DNA of 64,000 nucleotides from Cryptomeria japonica (taxonomy: Eukaryota > Streptophyta > Pinopsida > Cupressales > Cupressaceae). Where the stretch lies: NCBI RefSeq assembly GCF_030272615.1, contig NC_081415.1:624029740-624093739 (forward strand). Reading direction: 5' to 3'. The position numbers and the translations under genes are program-made. Under the pieces are notes generated by a model. That model was not told where the DNA came from and did not search any database. It was given only the letters and a program-made list of their open reading frames with translations. Positions 33,720 to 45,883 of the stretch are shown here, piece by piece (position 1 is the stretch's first letter; each line of letters opens with the position of its first letter).

Positions 33720-36700
33720 TTATCTAGATTGTGCAATGGAGTTTATGGCACCATAAAATGCTTTACACTTCTTCTCATTCTTATGCAACTTAGGAGGGGT
33801 GATACCAAGTGATCGTAGCCTCTGACTTACCCGTCTGATCACAAAGCCATGTTTAACATCCTCTTTTTGTGGCTGGACACTTTCGCCAACTTTATCCTGC
33901 CACATACAAATGACATCATACGAGTGCTACCTATTTCATTCCATTGGAAAAAGGTAAATGATAGAATGAGAAGACGAAGGAAGGGATATTGTCATCTTTG
34001 AAACTTACCATGGGTGGGCAATAGACCAGGTCTTCAATAGGCCACACCACCCATGAGTTTAGGGAATCTACCAAGACATTAGCAAAAGGACCTGGGCATT
34101 TGAATCAAAGACTTTGATGATACGAAATTTAGTACAATGTCATGAGAGTATAATAGTATGACACATTACACCCTTCCCCAAACTATCAACAATGCCTTCC
34201 CTAGCCACTACCCCATCCAGTAGTAGGTGGACTTCAACTCCAATAGAAATAGCATGAGAATCTTCATTAGCGCACTCTTCTTTGTCTTCCATGGTTTCCT
34301 GCATCAGTAACAACTAGACACAGTTGGTTAAATAAAATTCTTTATACATGTCCATCAAACATAGGCAAATGAATTCATGGCAATGCACTACAATAGTACT
34401 GAAATAGCTATCTCACTCGGCCTGTTGCCCCCATTGTGGTCATGGTCTACATTTGTACATCCATCATCATTTCCCCCACACTCTTTCTCAATGCTTTCTT
34501 CTATCGGATTATGCTACAAAATGTTACACATTGTAGAGGAGTGTAAGTACACATTAAACCCATACACCTATGAACACTACTGGACCAAGGCTGATGAATT
34601 TTACATGACTAAGGAAATAATAGGAACACAGATAATGGACACAAACCACAACATCATAAAAAATGCTCTCTAGTATAACATTGCCTCTCACCGCCTGTTA
34701 TCCAAAAGAAGAGCCCAATACCTGTTCATCTCTGCTCTTATCCTCCAATGTTTGCCCCAATTGAGTAGACTCCTCTACAATCTTCTCATCACTGCATGCA
34801 CTCAAATTTCCATTCACCATCTCCTTTAGCTTCTCCCTCAAAATAGACTTCTGAATTTTCTCGTCCAATACCGTGGCCGACTGCATAAAAAAGAGTTACT
34901 GCATAGTATAACACACCATGTCATGATATAGCACTACATGTCATGTATAATGGCACTACATTACCTATTCATCTTTGCACCTATCCTCCAACCTCTACCC
35001 CAGTTTAGGAGAGTGCTCTGCAATCGTCTGACCACTGCATGCACTCAGTTTTTTAATCATCGTCTCCTTTAGCTTCTTCCTCCTAACAGACGTCCGAGAT
35101 TTTGGACTTGGTTTTTTGGGAACACTACACACAATGTCATCAGGCAACTGCAATGACTGTTCTTTTCTCCTATCATCCATCATCTACCCCAACTCAGGAG
35201 ACTGCTCCACAATATTCTTGGCACTGCATGCATCCAATTTTTCATTGGACGTCTCTTTCAGCTTCTTTGATGAAATAGACTTATACATAACAGACGATCG
35301 AGGTTTTTGACTTAATTTTTGGACACACTACATTCTATGTCATCCAATACCATGGGACAGTCCATGCTCCCTCCACAGACCCCATCAGCCTACAATGACA
35401 TGGATGAAATAGTCAACATACTACACAGTGCAGTGCAAAGCATACCATGGAATGAAAACACACATATGGACAAGCCAATAGACGGCCACCTTCGATGACA
35501 AACATGTCACCTCATCTGAAGTCAGACTTGTTTTACTTGCGACATTCTTCTTTTCTTGCTTCCTTAATGAATCACATGCAGGCTCATTGACTCGCACGTT
35601 TGTTTCAGGATGTGAAGTCCGCCTTGTTTTTTCGATAGCATTCCTCTTTTTTTGCTTCCTCGACAAAACAGGTGCACCCTCATTTGTTTGAGGATATGAA
35701 TTCGGCCTTTTTTTTTCCACAACATTCTTCTTTTTTAACTTCCCCAATGAAATAGATGTAGCCTCATTCAATGGCATGTTTGTTTCATGATTAGCCTTCG
35801 ATGCCAGAACCTCCTCGCCATGGCATGCACTGTCACTTAAAATATGGGCACCAGGATAGGATAGGTCAATAAGTCATTATTTACATGTTTAAAGGAATTT
35901 AGTAAACAACAAAGCAATACGATCACTAAAAATTACCTCTATTGCAATATTATTTCTTTGTAGTAACTCTAAAGCCTTCTTCCTTCTCGCCTCCCTAACC
36001 GGACTGCTATCGTACACTCCCATTGCTTCCTTTATCTCTTCCTTCCCTTCGGTAGGAAGCTCATCACGTTTTTCTTGCCATATTTCATGCACACCCGGTT
36101 AGTGACACATTTTTTTTGCATACTGTGTCATACACCCATTTGGTATTCAATATTAGACTCCCTCTTTTTCAAGTGCATCAGTGATTTCTTTGTATGATCC
36201 ATGCTACGCTGTCCACTTCCACATGGTTCACGACTTCATCGTGCAATCCCCAATAATGGTAGTTGATTTTCTCTGGCTCTTTGCATATTAAGCCTCCCCA
36301 GATCCCAAAAGTGACGACCTCCATTTTCGGAACAATAACGGAAGAGACAAAAGTAGTGTAACCTGCCATTAATATGTTCTCTTTTGTGATCGACCTATTG
36401 CTGCATATAGCCAATAGAGACAAAGAGTCACATTCAATTTTGCACTAATCAAGCATTATAAAGATAATCCAACATATAATGACTAATAGTGGACCTCCTT
36501 GTTACTCACCCCTCCTCCTTGTTCCTATTCTTGAGCGCTAATACAATCATGGTGCCATTCACCCTCTTTCTTTATGCTCACCTCATGCTCGCTACAAACA
36601 TCCCCTTTTTCATTCTCGCCACGTGGAGAATTAGTATAATTGCCCTCATCTTCCTCACCACCACAACCACTATCATAATGTTGTTCAATAAAATAGCACA

Positions 36701-36758
36701 CATCATTGATCAATTTTATGCCTGTGTATATATCTACATTTCCACTTATAAATCCCAA
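33720..36758 (-). pseudogene. Reverse-strand multi-exon gene remnant, family unknown
   Basis: Several reverse-strand open stretches are bounded by GT-AG signals. The clearest pair: an exon ending at 34009 (WVVWPIEDLVYCPPM, donor GTAAGT at 34008-34003) joins in phase to a last exon from 33897 (DKVGESVQPQKEDVKHGFVI) that stops near 33720. Upstream lie an exon after TATATGCAG (about 36407) with KMEVVTFGIWGGLICKEPEK, and a first visible exon (36758-36510, DVCYFIEQHYDSGCGGEEDE) with a GTGAGT donor. Between 34698 and 35330 three diverged copies of a module with the Ser-Ala-Cys-Ser segment KLSACS occur, and 35421-35777 has Lys-rich repeats (SLRKQEKKNVASKT). It converges on the MULE transposase. Mutations break some exons. 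Not the family I expected (no ULP protease motif seen). Confidence 0.45.
34698..35330 (-). repeat. Three diverged exon-like modules
   Basis: Copies around 34715-34885, 34970-35100 and 35165-35300 share, on the + strand, phrases such as CACTGCATGCA and CTCCTTTAGCTTCTTCCTC. On the reverse strand they encode a Lys-rich helix followed by a Ser-Ala-Cys-Ser segment and acidic residues. They look like internal duplications within the reverse gene. Confidence 0.6.
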
Positions 36759-36869
36759 CTTCTAGCAACCATGCCATGCAATGATGGAAAAAAAAATAAT
36801 CCAATGATAAATAATTACCAGTGTGGTTGTGCAGTCACTGAGAAGCTGACTTGACAATGGGTTAAAAAT

Positions 36870-37330
36870 TGGAGACCCGACTCATAACTCATTCAGATTT
36901 GAATCCCCAACTAGTCCTTGACCTGAAGGCCCATCTCCTGACTCTTTCGGATTTGGATCCCCGACTAGTCCAGCATCTGAAATACCAACTCCTGACTCTT
37001 TTAGATTTAAATCCTCAACTAGTCATGGATGTGAAATTACAACTCCTGAATCTTTCAGATTTGAATCCCCAACTTGTCATGCATCTAAAAGCCCAACTTC
37101 TGACTCTTTTAGATTTGAGTCCTCAACTAGTCCTAGATGCGAAAACCTAGCTCCTAAATCTTTCAGATTGGAATCTCCAACTAGTCGCACATCTGAAAGC
37201 CCAACTCATGACTCTTTTAGATTCAAATCCTCAACCACTCCCAGATGTGAAAGCCCAACTCCTAAATCTTTCACATATGAATGTCGAACAGGTCCTGCAT
37301 ATGAAAGCCCAACTCTCTCCTGGGTATACA
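36870..37330. repeat. 54-bp minisatellite coding for 18-residue repeats
   Basis: About eight units with period 54 bp (AGATTT anchors at 36895, 36949, 37003, 37057, 37111). On the + strand one frame is open from about 36933 to 37428 and reads ESPTPDSFRFESSTSPRC-like repeats. On the reverse strand a frame reads GLVEDSNLKESGVG-like repeats with three stops. Since 54 is divisible by 3, any stop-free unit stays open, so coding is not proven on either strand. Neighbouring exons are on the reverse strand. Confidence 0.8.
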
Positions 37331-37429
37331 AATTGGTTCTCCAGTCAGAAGCATTAAACAATGACAACACCAAGCAATACTACATGTTTCATAATCCATT
37401 AAAACTACTTATCTTACAGGAAGGCTGAT

Positions 37430-39390
37430 GTCACATGTCATTGGGAAGCGAACACGACCAACTCCCAGGAGATCATCTGCCTTTAGCTCCAGTAACCCAT
37501 AATCAAGATCAGCAGTTTCCCTCAATCTTTTTCGCAATGCAATTGACATGATTGAAGTGAAACATACAAAAAATGCAATTCATATTCTTCACACTATCAA
37601 TAACACCACACATTCACCACAAATGACACAGCCAACACATGACCAGTTATTCCTACATTGCAATACAAAGTCAGCATGTCATTGTGTTATGTACAATCCA
37701 GCTAATGATTTAGCCATAAACTATCCATGACATTCCACTCTAGAACATATTTTGTTGCAATTGCAACAAAATAATGACTATGATCCATCACCAATTCTAT
37801 TAAAAAGGCTTCCTATGTTCTCCCCATCCAAAATACAACACAAAACCTAGACTTTGTTAAGGATTGATAAAGAAGGATGCAAAACACACTTAACGAATCC
37901 CTATGTCTATTCTGGCTCCAAAACGGACCTTTCCTACAGCGTGTTACTGACAAGTTAGTCAATTGTAACCAGTAATTGCAAAATCGATGGTATAAAACAA
38001 GTGTGCAACAATCAAGATGGTCAATCTATGTCAGAGAATACACAGGGATTCATTATCATTAATACAGTCTTTGACGATAATTAATGGGTACAGAGACCTC
38101 CAATTCATTATTCAAGAGACACAAGTCTTTTGAAACGAGTGTCTATTCTAAATCTTCCATCTCTTTGTTGACATGGGAATATTATTATTTATTAAAAATG
38201 TAGTCTTAAGTTATGAAAAAAGAAAAAAGAAAAAACACTGTGAAGGAAAGACACGAGGAGTTCGTCGTGCCAACCCAAGACATCTAAAACAGAACACCAA
38301 ATAACATTTCAAATCGGAGTTGGATCATCAAACACATGTACTTCTCAAACATCACGAACATCAATAATCTAGAAATACAAATACATTGGGATGAACATTA
38401 ACTCTCTCATGCAAATCAACAGAATATATACAAATTTATAACACATAGTTCGCAAGAATCAACATTTCTGGTTCATATATTCAACACTAGTTTCATGACT
38501 TGAAGATCCATAAATAACAATCGTACTACATTCATGTTGGAAAATTATATCTTATTGTCTAATATGGTGCATCTATAGCATATAATATAAGGCATCAACC
38601 AATTTCATTGTTCATTTTTATTATTATCAAATTCAGTGAAAGTAAGGACATTAATATTACATGATCAAGAACTGAAATTTATACATACATTTGTATCGCA
38701 TAAAAAAATTATATACAACAAACTATATATATATAACAAGCGCCTTTCAAAAATTTGCACAAGCCCAAAGACTATTAATAAGGGGACATTACAGTGCAAG
38801 TAGTATTAAACAAGGGAGAGAGAGCAACAACCTGGGAACGTTTGGATGTTTGTCGGGGGACTACACAGTAGTCCTTGAAAATCAACAACCTGCATGGATA
38901 ACTAATATTACTGGTAGTCTACATTGGGAAGTACATGTATTTCAAAAGACATAAAAGGAACCTACATGTTCATATATGAAAATGTAGTTTAACATTCAAT
39001 ATAAACTACCACTAAGTAATTTATATCACCTAAATTATATTTGTCCATTTGACATAGTGCCAGAGCTGTGCCAGAGTTGTCTATATCAGCCACCTATTTT
39101 TGTACTATTGCTATGCTTTCAAGGACATACGCCTCTATTCTGACTCAAAATCAATGCTATGGTCTGACTAACACGTAGCTTAGTCACATGTTTTATATTA
39201 TATTTTACATTCAATGGCTACAATTGGATAACATGTCACTAACACACAGTACCATTTGTCTATTCTCGAGCCTTGTTATTGATTAACTCCATCTCCTGTT
39301 GTAGATTGCAACACATGTTAGCCTTTGGCTTTACCACTGTTAGCTGCATCAAATCACAACCCATACATGAACAATGGTCTGAGAGGTTGT
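37430..39390. other. No gene seen; one repeat-family fragment
   Basis: AT-rich DNA. An inverted-repeat family end with its body lies at 37909-37985 (TCTATTCTGGCTCCAAAA, then GTTAGTCAATTGTAACC), and a weaker copy lies near 39130-39270. Open stretches at 37548 and 38691 lack resemblance and are taken as chance. Confidence 0.5.
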
Positions 39391-39393
39391 GTC

Positions 39394-39548
39394 TATTCTG
39401 GCTCCAAAATAGACAAATCGTATAGACTAACAATGCTATGTTAGATAGAAGAAGCCATCAAATGCAAAACCTATGATTAAAAACCTGCCACAAACATAGG
39501 GTGTTAGTCCCCCCATACTCTTTTTTGCAGCCACAATAGAGGCATCCC
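39394..39548. mobile_element. MITE-like element, second clear copy
   Basis: About 155 bp. The left end TCTATTCTGGCTCCAAAATA and right end TTTTGCAGCCACAATAGAGG are inverted copies with a few mismatches. The body includes ACTAACAATGCTATGTTAG and GGGTGTTAGTCC. Same family as 16664-16813. No clear target duplication. Confidence 0.55.
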
Positions 39549-39569
39549 ACTGTGAGAGTAACTTGAGTT

Positions 39570-39955
39570 TCATGCTAGTCTTTTCTCTAACAAAAGTACC
39601 AAGCTTTTCAGCTCATGGCCTCTTCTTCCTGCCAGGATGCCCTCCGAACATGATTCCATCATTCGCAATCTTTTAATGTGCATGTTATGCACAATAAACC
39701 AGTGGTAACCACAAAGCATGCCACAGCCATCCTCCGACATGTCCACATAATTTTGCATGGGCGTCGAGGACTAAAACCAAGAACTCGACAACAACTCCAC
39801 ATCACATACCATGGGTCAAAGCACCACGAGAAGTTGGCATGGTATGCATGTCTCAGAAATGTACGTTGATGCATTTCATTGGTATGATACATCCACTGTT
39901 GAGCCACAATACACATAGCCTCCCACATATATTTGCATATATGTTTATTCTGCAC
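39570..39955 (-). pseudogene. Reverse-strand coding-like fragment, unassigned
   Basis: Two overlapping reverse frames (98 and 62 codons) read a Trp/Cys/His/Met-rich stretch, for example FDPWYVMWSCCRVLGF. A frameshifted exon of the reverse gene set is possible. The composition is odd and I cannot place it; chance is not excluded. Confidence 0.25.
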
Positions 39956-39984
39956 TTTTCAAGTGTGATTAGGTGCTTCCAACT

Positions 39985-40120
39985 TGTGTCAGACATGTCT
40001 ATTCTAGCTTCAAAATGATATTGTAACAACGAAATGAATCAACATACATGAGACACGTCTATTCTGGCTCCAAAAAGGACATATCGTACCAATGACATGC
40101 ATCAACATACATGTCCGAGA
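39985..40120. repeat. Two tandem copies of a family end
   Basis: Near-copies of about 65 bp, each starting ACATGTCTATTCTAGCTTC or ACACGTCTATTCTGGCTCC and ending ATCAACATACATG. They duplicate one terminus of the MITE family. Confidence 0.65.
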
Positions 40121-40488
40121 ATAAATATATATGCAAATACAAGTGGTAGGCATCTAATAGCTACATGAAAGAGAAAGTGAGGTAAAATGTTTTGTTTCAA
40201 ATTGAGCTTCTTTTATGTGATCTTCACCTCATTTACATGTTATGGTTTTCCCTTTGATGAAAATAGACTCCTTAAAATTAGGTTGTTGACTAGTTGATGC
40301 AACCATTCCTTAATTGTGTGTGACCTGCTCTTGTTTAGGAATTGATCTACTGTTTGTTGACAATTAGGAGTTGATGTGTTGTTTGTTTGATGATAGCAAA
40401 CATGGCACCTTTTAAATTTTCCTAACGTGGAAAAAGTAAGACTAATGCGCGAACAAAAACATTATTGTTGAAGGGCTCCTTATTAAAG

Positions 40489-40741
40489 CAACCTGCCTCT
40501 ATTCTGGCTCATTGTTGAAGGGGGATTTATGGGACTGTAGTTTTCTGTGTCATGCTACAGCTTGGGATATGTTGAAATCTACCTCTATAACTCATTTCTT
40601 TCCTATTTCAGTTTGGATTTTGATTAAAATCATTAGGGTTTGCATTGTTTGTTTGCATTTCTTGTTTGCCTCTATATGTAGCTAGAATAGCTTCAGCCTA
40701 TGTCATATATTTGCCTATTTTGGAGCCAGAATAGATGCATA
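40489..40741. mobile_element. MITE-family element with inverted ends
   Basis: Left end CCTCTATTCTGGCTC near 40491, right end TATTTTGGAGCCAGAATAGATGC near 40717-40739. About 250 bp, AT-rich, no ORF. An isolated right end also occurs at 42111-42131. Confidence 0.5.
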
Positions 40742-40891
40742 CCGTCATGTTAGGGTTTGAGACTGCTAGGGTTAGGTTTTCTTTTTTTTATCTAATGAGC
40801 ACCTGAGAATAATGAAAACAGAGCATAATATTACCATAGTTTCTTTTATCTATGTTTGATTCTATCATTTTCCTCTGTATTGCAGAGGACA

Positions 40892-40895
<4 letters not shown>

Positions 40896-40966
<71 letters not shown>
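40896..40966. repeat. (TG)n microsatellite
   Basis: About 35 perfect TG units. Reading frames through it on both strands (VCVCVC and HTHTHT) are artefacts. Confidence 0.98.
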
Positions 40967-40968
<2 letters not shown>

Positions 40969-41064
40969 TGCTTCATATTGACATATATATATATACTAAA
41001 ACACACCAAACCACAAACAAACAATGCAAACCTTGACAGTTTTCAAAAAAATCTCAAAAATTAG

Positions 41065-42850
41065 CCCTCAACAATGAGCCGTCAACAATCAAATAGGGAA
41101 CCTTGGTATCCTGACATGACCATGCTGCAAAATGATGCCTAATTTTCATAGAAAGAACACAAAATGACACAGGAAATAAAAAATAAATTATTGAATGTCT
41201 TAGGGTTTCAAATTACCGCAGCCACCTCAACCTCCACCCAAATCATTGTCCTCTTCACACCTCTCGAGGGCACACTCAGAACCACCTCTATGATATAAAA
41301 ATGATATAAAAATTTACAATTTCAAATAAAGGGTTCACAAAGGAATCATAAATCTATCGTTATCTATTAGGGTTTGAATTTACTGATGCCACCATAACCT
41401 TAAACAACAATCCTCAATCGTATCACCCCTGTGCGCTACGACACCTCCTCCTTGCACATGAAAAAAAACCCATGTGTTAACAAGCGATAACAATAGGACT
41501 AACAATATACCCAAACAACTTGAGTGATCCATGCGGTCGGCTTTTGTCCTCCCCTTCTAAGCCATAGATATTTTGAAAATGCATACCTATAACTACAATT
41601 GAAGTCTGGCTCCTTCGCTCAGTGATTCAACCAGGGACATGAATTTACACAGTCAAATATTTTGTTTCGCCTCCACCAGTGCATTTTGCATGCAGCTACT
41701 GGATGAAATACATTTTCAATTTTCACGAAATCAAGTTTTCATTCAAAATTAAAAAAAAATTAATTGAAAACTGTGCCCATAACACGTGACCACTGATGTT
41801 AGTTGAATCATGGACACAATAAAGTGGGTTAGCCAAAAAAATGGCCGCGTGGCCATTCAAAAAAATAAAATCAAAATTGGCGGTCATCGAAAATGTAAAC
41901 CGCCTTGCCTGATGTAATCATCGCATCGCGGTGACAATGGTTAGGAAAATGTTAACCGCAAGCAATCTTTTCCGTCAAACACAAACCGATAACATCATCC
42001 ATGTCATTGCTACCGCAAATTCCTCCATGTCATCTGTGGGTCCCAGGAATGTCGCTCTCATGGACTTGTTGTACTTGAATGGTATGCCTTCGACATCATA
42101 TAGAGGCATGCCGTTTTGGAGCCAGAATAGCTACAACTTGTTATTTGTATTTGTGTGTCCTATTTTGCAGATCGAAACTTAAAGTTAGGCTCAAATGAAA
42201 GGAAATCCTAACATTTCCAATTTTTTATTTTTTTTGTGGAAGACAATGAATTAATCAGCCTCCCAAAGCCTTTCCTTTGACTATATAATATCAATTTCTT
42301 AGTTTACAATGATGGAAAAATAGTTTTAGTTTACTTTTATTCATAGTTTGATCTACTTTAGGATTTTTTATTTTGTTGTTGTGGTAGAATGTGAATGATT
42401 CATCACACTTTATTTTTTTTATTTTTCTTTTCTATTTTTTATAATATTATAGGGTTTTCTTATTACTGTGGAAAGATTAATTTAATTTACTATTTCCCAT
42501 AGTTTTCATAGCTCTATTTTTTATGTAGAGAAGAAAGGGCGAGTAGGAAGTTTTCTATCATTAAATTTATTTTAAAACCCTTAAAAAGTTAATTGATTTT
42601 GTTTGTTTTTGGTAGAGATTTATTTTGGTGTGATTTATGGATGGTGAAGCTTACTTTGAGACTTGTGTTTATAAGGTATGTATATTTGCAAAATGTCTTT
42701 TCCAATTTTTCTTTTTTTTTTGGAACTATTTAGAAGATAAATAGACGGGTTGTAGAAAAATTTGAATCTTTAATGCGCACTCCAAAGTTATTAAATGAAT
42801 CACAACATCATATTTTTCATATGAATCTTGATGAAATTATAGTGTTTAAA
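41065..42850. other. No gene seen
   Basis: AT-rich DNA with a few homopolymer runs. One right end of the MITE family lies at 42111-42131, preceded by an 83-codon open stretch from 41931 that runs through it and is likely chance. This is the last copy of the family in the window. Confidence 0.45.
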
Positions 42851-42986
42851 GATGTTCTCACATAATAAAATTCACCACACATACTCAATCAATCAACAGT
42901 TCATGAGAAAGTTTGTCTTTAATGTTTGTAGTAATGTATTATGGTCATTCAATTTCTATTATGATATCTCTCGAGTCAAAGGTAAT

Positions 42987-43622
42987 TCAAGGTTCACACA
43001 TAGGCTTTGGTTGCTCAATCAGGTTCATAAAATTGTTGAATTCATTAGATATATCATCGGTAGAAATAAAGCCTCTATCATTATACTTAATAATATTGGT
43101 AGAATTGGAAGACAAAGGATTGGGAAATATTTGTAAATTTTGAGAAGGAAAGGCCATAGATGTTTTTCCTTTATCATTCATACCATCTACTGGTATAGCA
43201 TTAGAATAAAAAAGGTATTGTATTTGATGTTTTAAATGGATGCAATTTTTAGTATCATGCATGGTTTGACAGTAGTATTGACAATAAAATATTGGATCAA
43301 AAGATGATGGAAAAGGTTTGGAATTATCTATAGGATAGAATAAAGGAAACTTCAACACATTATTCTTACTAAATTTAGTCATGATGCAATGCAATAATTG
43401 AGAAAAAGGAGTGAAGTTGTGATCCTTGAATGTGTAGAAAAATTGAGCTACAATAGTTGTTGTAGCTACCATTTGATTATCAATGTGATTATAATAATTA
43501 TTGGTGTTGATATTAATGAAGTTCTTATTTTTATTTCTAAAGTTCTCAAATGTTTGGTGGGTATGTTTATTCCTATCAACTAGAGTGAAAGATGAAGTGG
43601 GTTCATATTGAAGGATAGTCAT
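42987..43622 (-). pseudogene. Fragment of a gypsy Gag related to element C
   Basis: A 211-codon reverse-strand stretch that aligns with residues about 500-690 of the C polyprotein. Shared features in order are a FTPF/LNSLLHxIM-like segment, the knuckle region (FYCQYYCQTMHDTKNC against FCQFHRQPGHDTEKC in C; a Gly before His is lost), then IPVDGMNDKGKTS and SQNLQIFPNPL, and the STDDISNEF region. The flanks on both sides (42850-43700) are degraded. Related to C but clearly diverged and in opposite orientation. Confidence 0.78.
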
Positions 43623-43699
43623 GGAAAGTGGGCTTCAAATCTGATTTGGGGGTTTTCACAATGGAATTCACTAAATAAAATTGTTTTTCTATTTCACAT

Positions 43700-45654
43700 A
43701 GGATTACATTGACTCTTGGTTACATTTACCAAAACCATGAGTTGGATAATGACTTCTTTCACTTTACAAGACTTCATTATATTAATAGTACTCTTGCATA
43801 TGATATTATTAGAATTTTAAAAATATTTCCTACTTACAAATCATCCCTCAAATCTTTTATCCATGTTTTATGTTGTTTTATAATGATATTCTTAAGAAAA
43901 TGCATTGCAAATGTAGATTAAATAAAATATTTTGTAGACAATGATAATCCTGGATATGATATTGAAACCCCACTAAGAAACCTTGAAGGGATTAAACCAA
44001 AACACTTGAAAAAGAGTGCAAATATTTTTTAAAACAAACTTTAATAAATTAAATGATGCATTAAGATAAACATTATGTTTAATTTGCAAAAATAGAAGAC
44101 TTAACTTAAACTCCTAAAGGGTTTCCCAACATGGTTTACATAAATAAACTAAACATTGCTTAAGGTTAATTAATCCATATAAGATGAATTTAATCATTAG
44201 GAACTTAATTACACTAAACAATGATTGTTTCATACAATTGCATGTGATATCATTAACATTTCTATGTTTCATTCATGATGATACTTTCCATTATAGTACA
44301 TTAGTGATTCTAATTAAAAATATACATTTAACCATCTAATTCTCATCAAATACATTTCTTTTACATTACAAGATTGAAATAATATTGCATTGCTATTAAC
44401 CACTACGTCTAAAAAGAATACATAATGTTTGCATTAAAACTAAATCTTGCCATGAAGGCATACATTACAAATAATAAAACTCACCATATAAGGTCCAAGA
44501 TTTACAAAGATGATCCAAGAAGACAAATAGGATCAACTAGAAATACAAGATTCTTGAATCCAAAGGAGCAACTGGAACACCTATGAAGCCACCTCCCGGA
44601 AGAAGGAACAAACACCCGCGATGGAAAGTGAAACTACCACCCGACCATGTGGCTCAAAAAGAACCACCCCACCATGATAGGAGATAAAAATAAGACCCAC
44701 TAGCAATCTACAAGGAATGCACATATTGTCTAAATATGACATCAGAAATCTCACATAAAGCATATACTCACAAACATGACTCCATAGCGAAACACCAAGT
44801 GATATCAACAAGGCTACAAATTACTGACCATAAGGGCAGAGTGTTATCACATAGCTTGGAATGGTTATCCTGGCAGGGCTCCATAGGCCTCAACCCCCAT
44901 CTTGGGTTATCCTAGTAGCCTCTACTGAACCCCCGGCCCCATCCAAGTCTCATGCAGACTGAAACAGTTCTTTCATGAGGACAAGGTTGTTGGTTTTCCA
45001 TTCTAGTCCTTCCCATTGCATCACGAGTCTGTACGAGCACTCCATAATGAGCGGGAAACAATTAGAAATAATTAATCTTAGTTGATGTTTAAGATACCCA
45101 AACCCCTAATATATTCTTATGTTATCACTTAATTATCCAACATTCAAGGGGTAATCCTACCAACCTCTTTGGGTGTGACCCCCACTCGAAAGTCACTCTT
45201 CCTAATGACACTACAAAAATTTCCAAAAGAACTCCAAGGAAAAAATACCAAAACCAACTTACAAAGGGAGTTCAAAACAACTGAGAAAACACTTGGTCAT
45301 ACAAGCCCTTTCATAAAAGTTTAAACAACTGGCAACACATAGTTTACTCAAGAGACATGACCAAAAAGAAAAGACAACACAAAATGTCTAATTCCACTAA
45401 TTACTAAGGACTTGCAATATAAATTTAATGCAAAGACAGTCAGAAACAAAACAAACACCTTCGTTCATTATAGAATAAACAATTTATTTTCTCTCCTAAT
45501 TCTCAACTGACCAAGTTTTCTAAATTTCTAAGTTTCCAAAATAAATCAATTATTAGTAATAATTTCACAAATACAGTTAAAATATTCAAATCAATATTTT
45601 CTATATCCATTAAAAGTTTAAAACCACCATTAACACATTGAATCATATACACAG
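43700..45654. other. No gene seen
   Basis: About 2 kb of AT-rich DNA with one GC-richer patch (about 44830-45060, CCCCCATCTTGGGTTATCC) that I cannot assign. Open stretches at 43709 and 44581 have no resemblance to known proteins. Confidence 0.4.
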
Positions 45655-45692
45655 ATGTATATATATATAATTATACATACATACATACATAC

Positions 45693-45723
<31 letters not shown>

Positions 45724-45728
45724 CATAC

Positions 45729-45759
<31 letters not shown>

Positions 45760-45791
45760 TACATACATATATATGTATATGTATATGTATA

Positions 45792-45824
<33 letters not shown>

Positions 45825-45883
45825 ATATATATACATATATACATATCTATATATATATGTATGTATGTATGTATATATATACA
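45655..45883. repeat. TA/TACA/TATG microsatellite, left half
   Basis: A mixed simple repeat of TA, CATA and TATG units that runs straight into the left LTR of B. A similar array resumes straight after B at 53634. Tyr/Ile/His reading frames on both strands are artefacts. Confidence 0.97.

Noticed and set aside
33720-36758. ULP1-type protease captured by a MULE (Kaonashi type)
   Set aside because: I looked for the His-Asp-Gln-Cys protease signature in the reverse exons and found none.
40788-41064. His-Thr and Val-Cys repeat proteins
   Set aside because: Translation of a (TG)n array on both strands.
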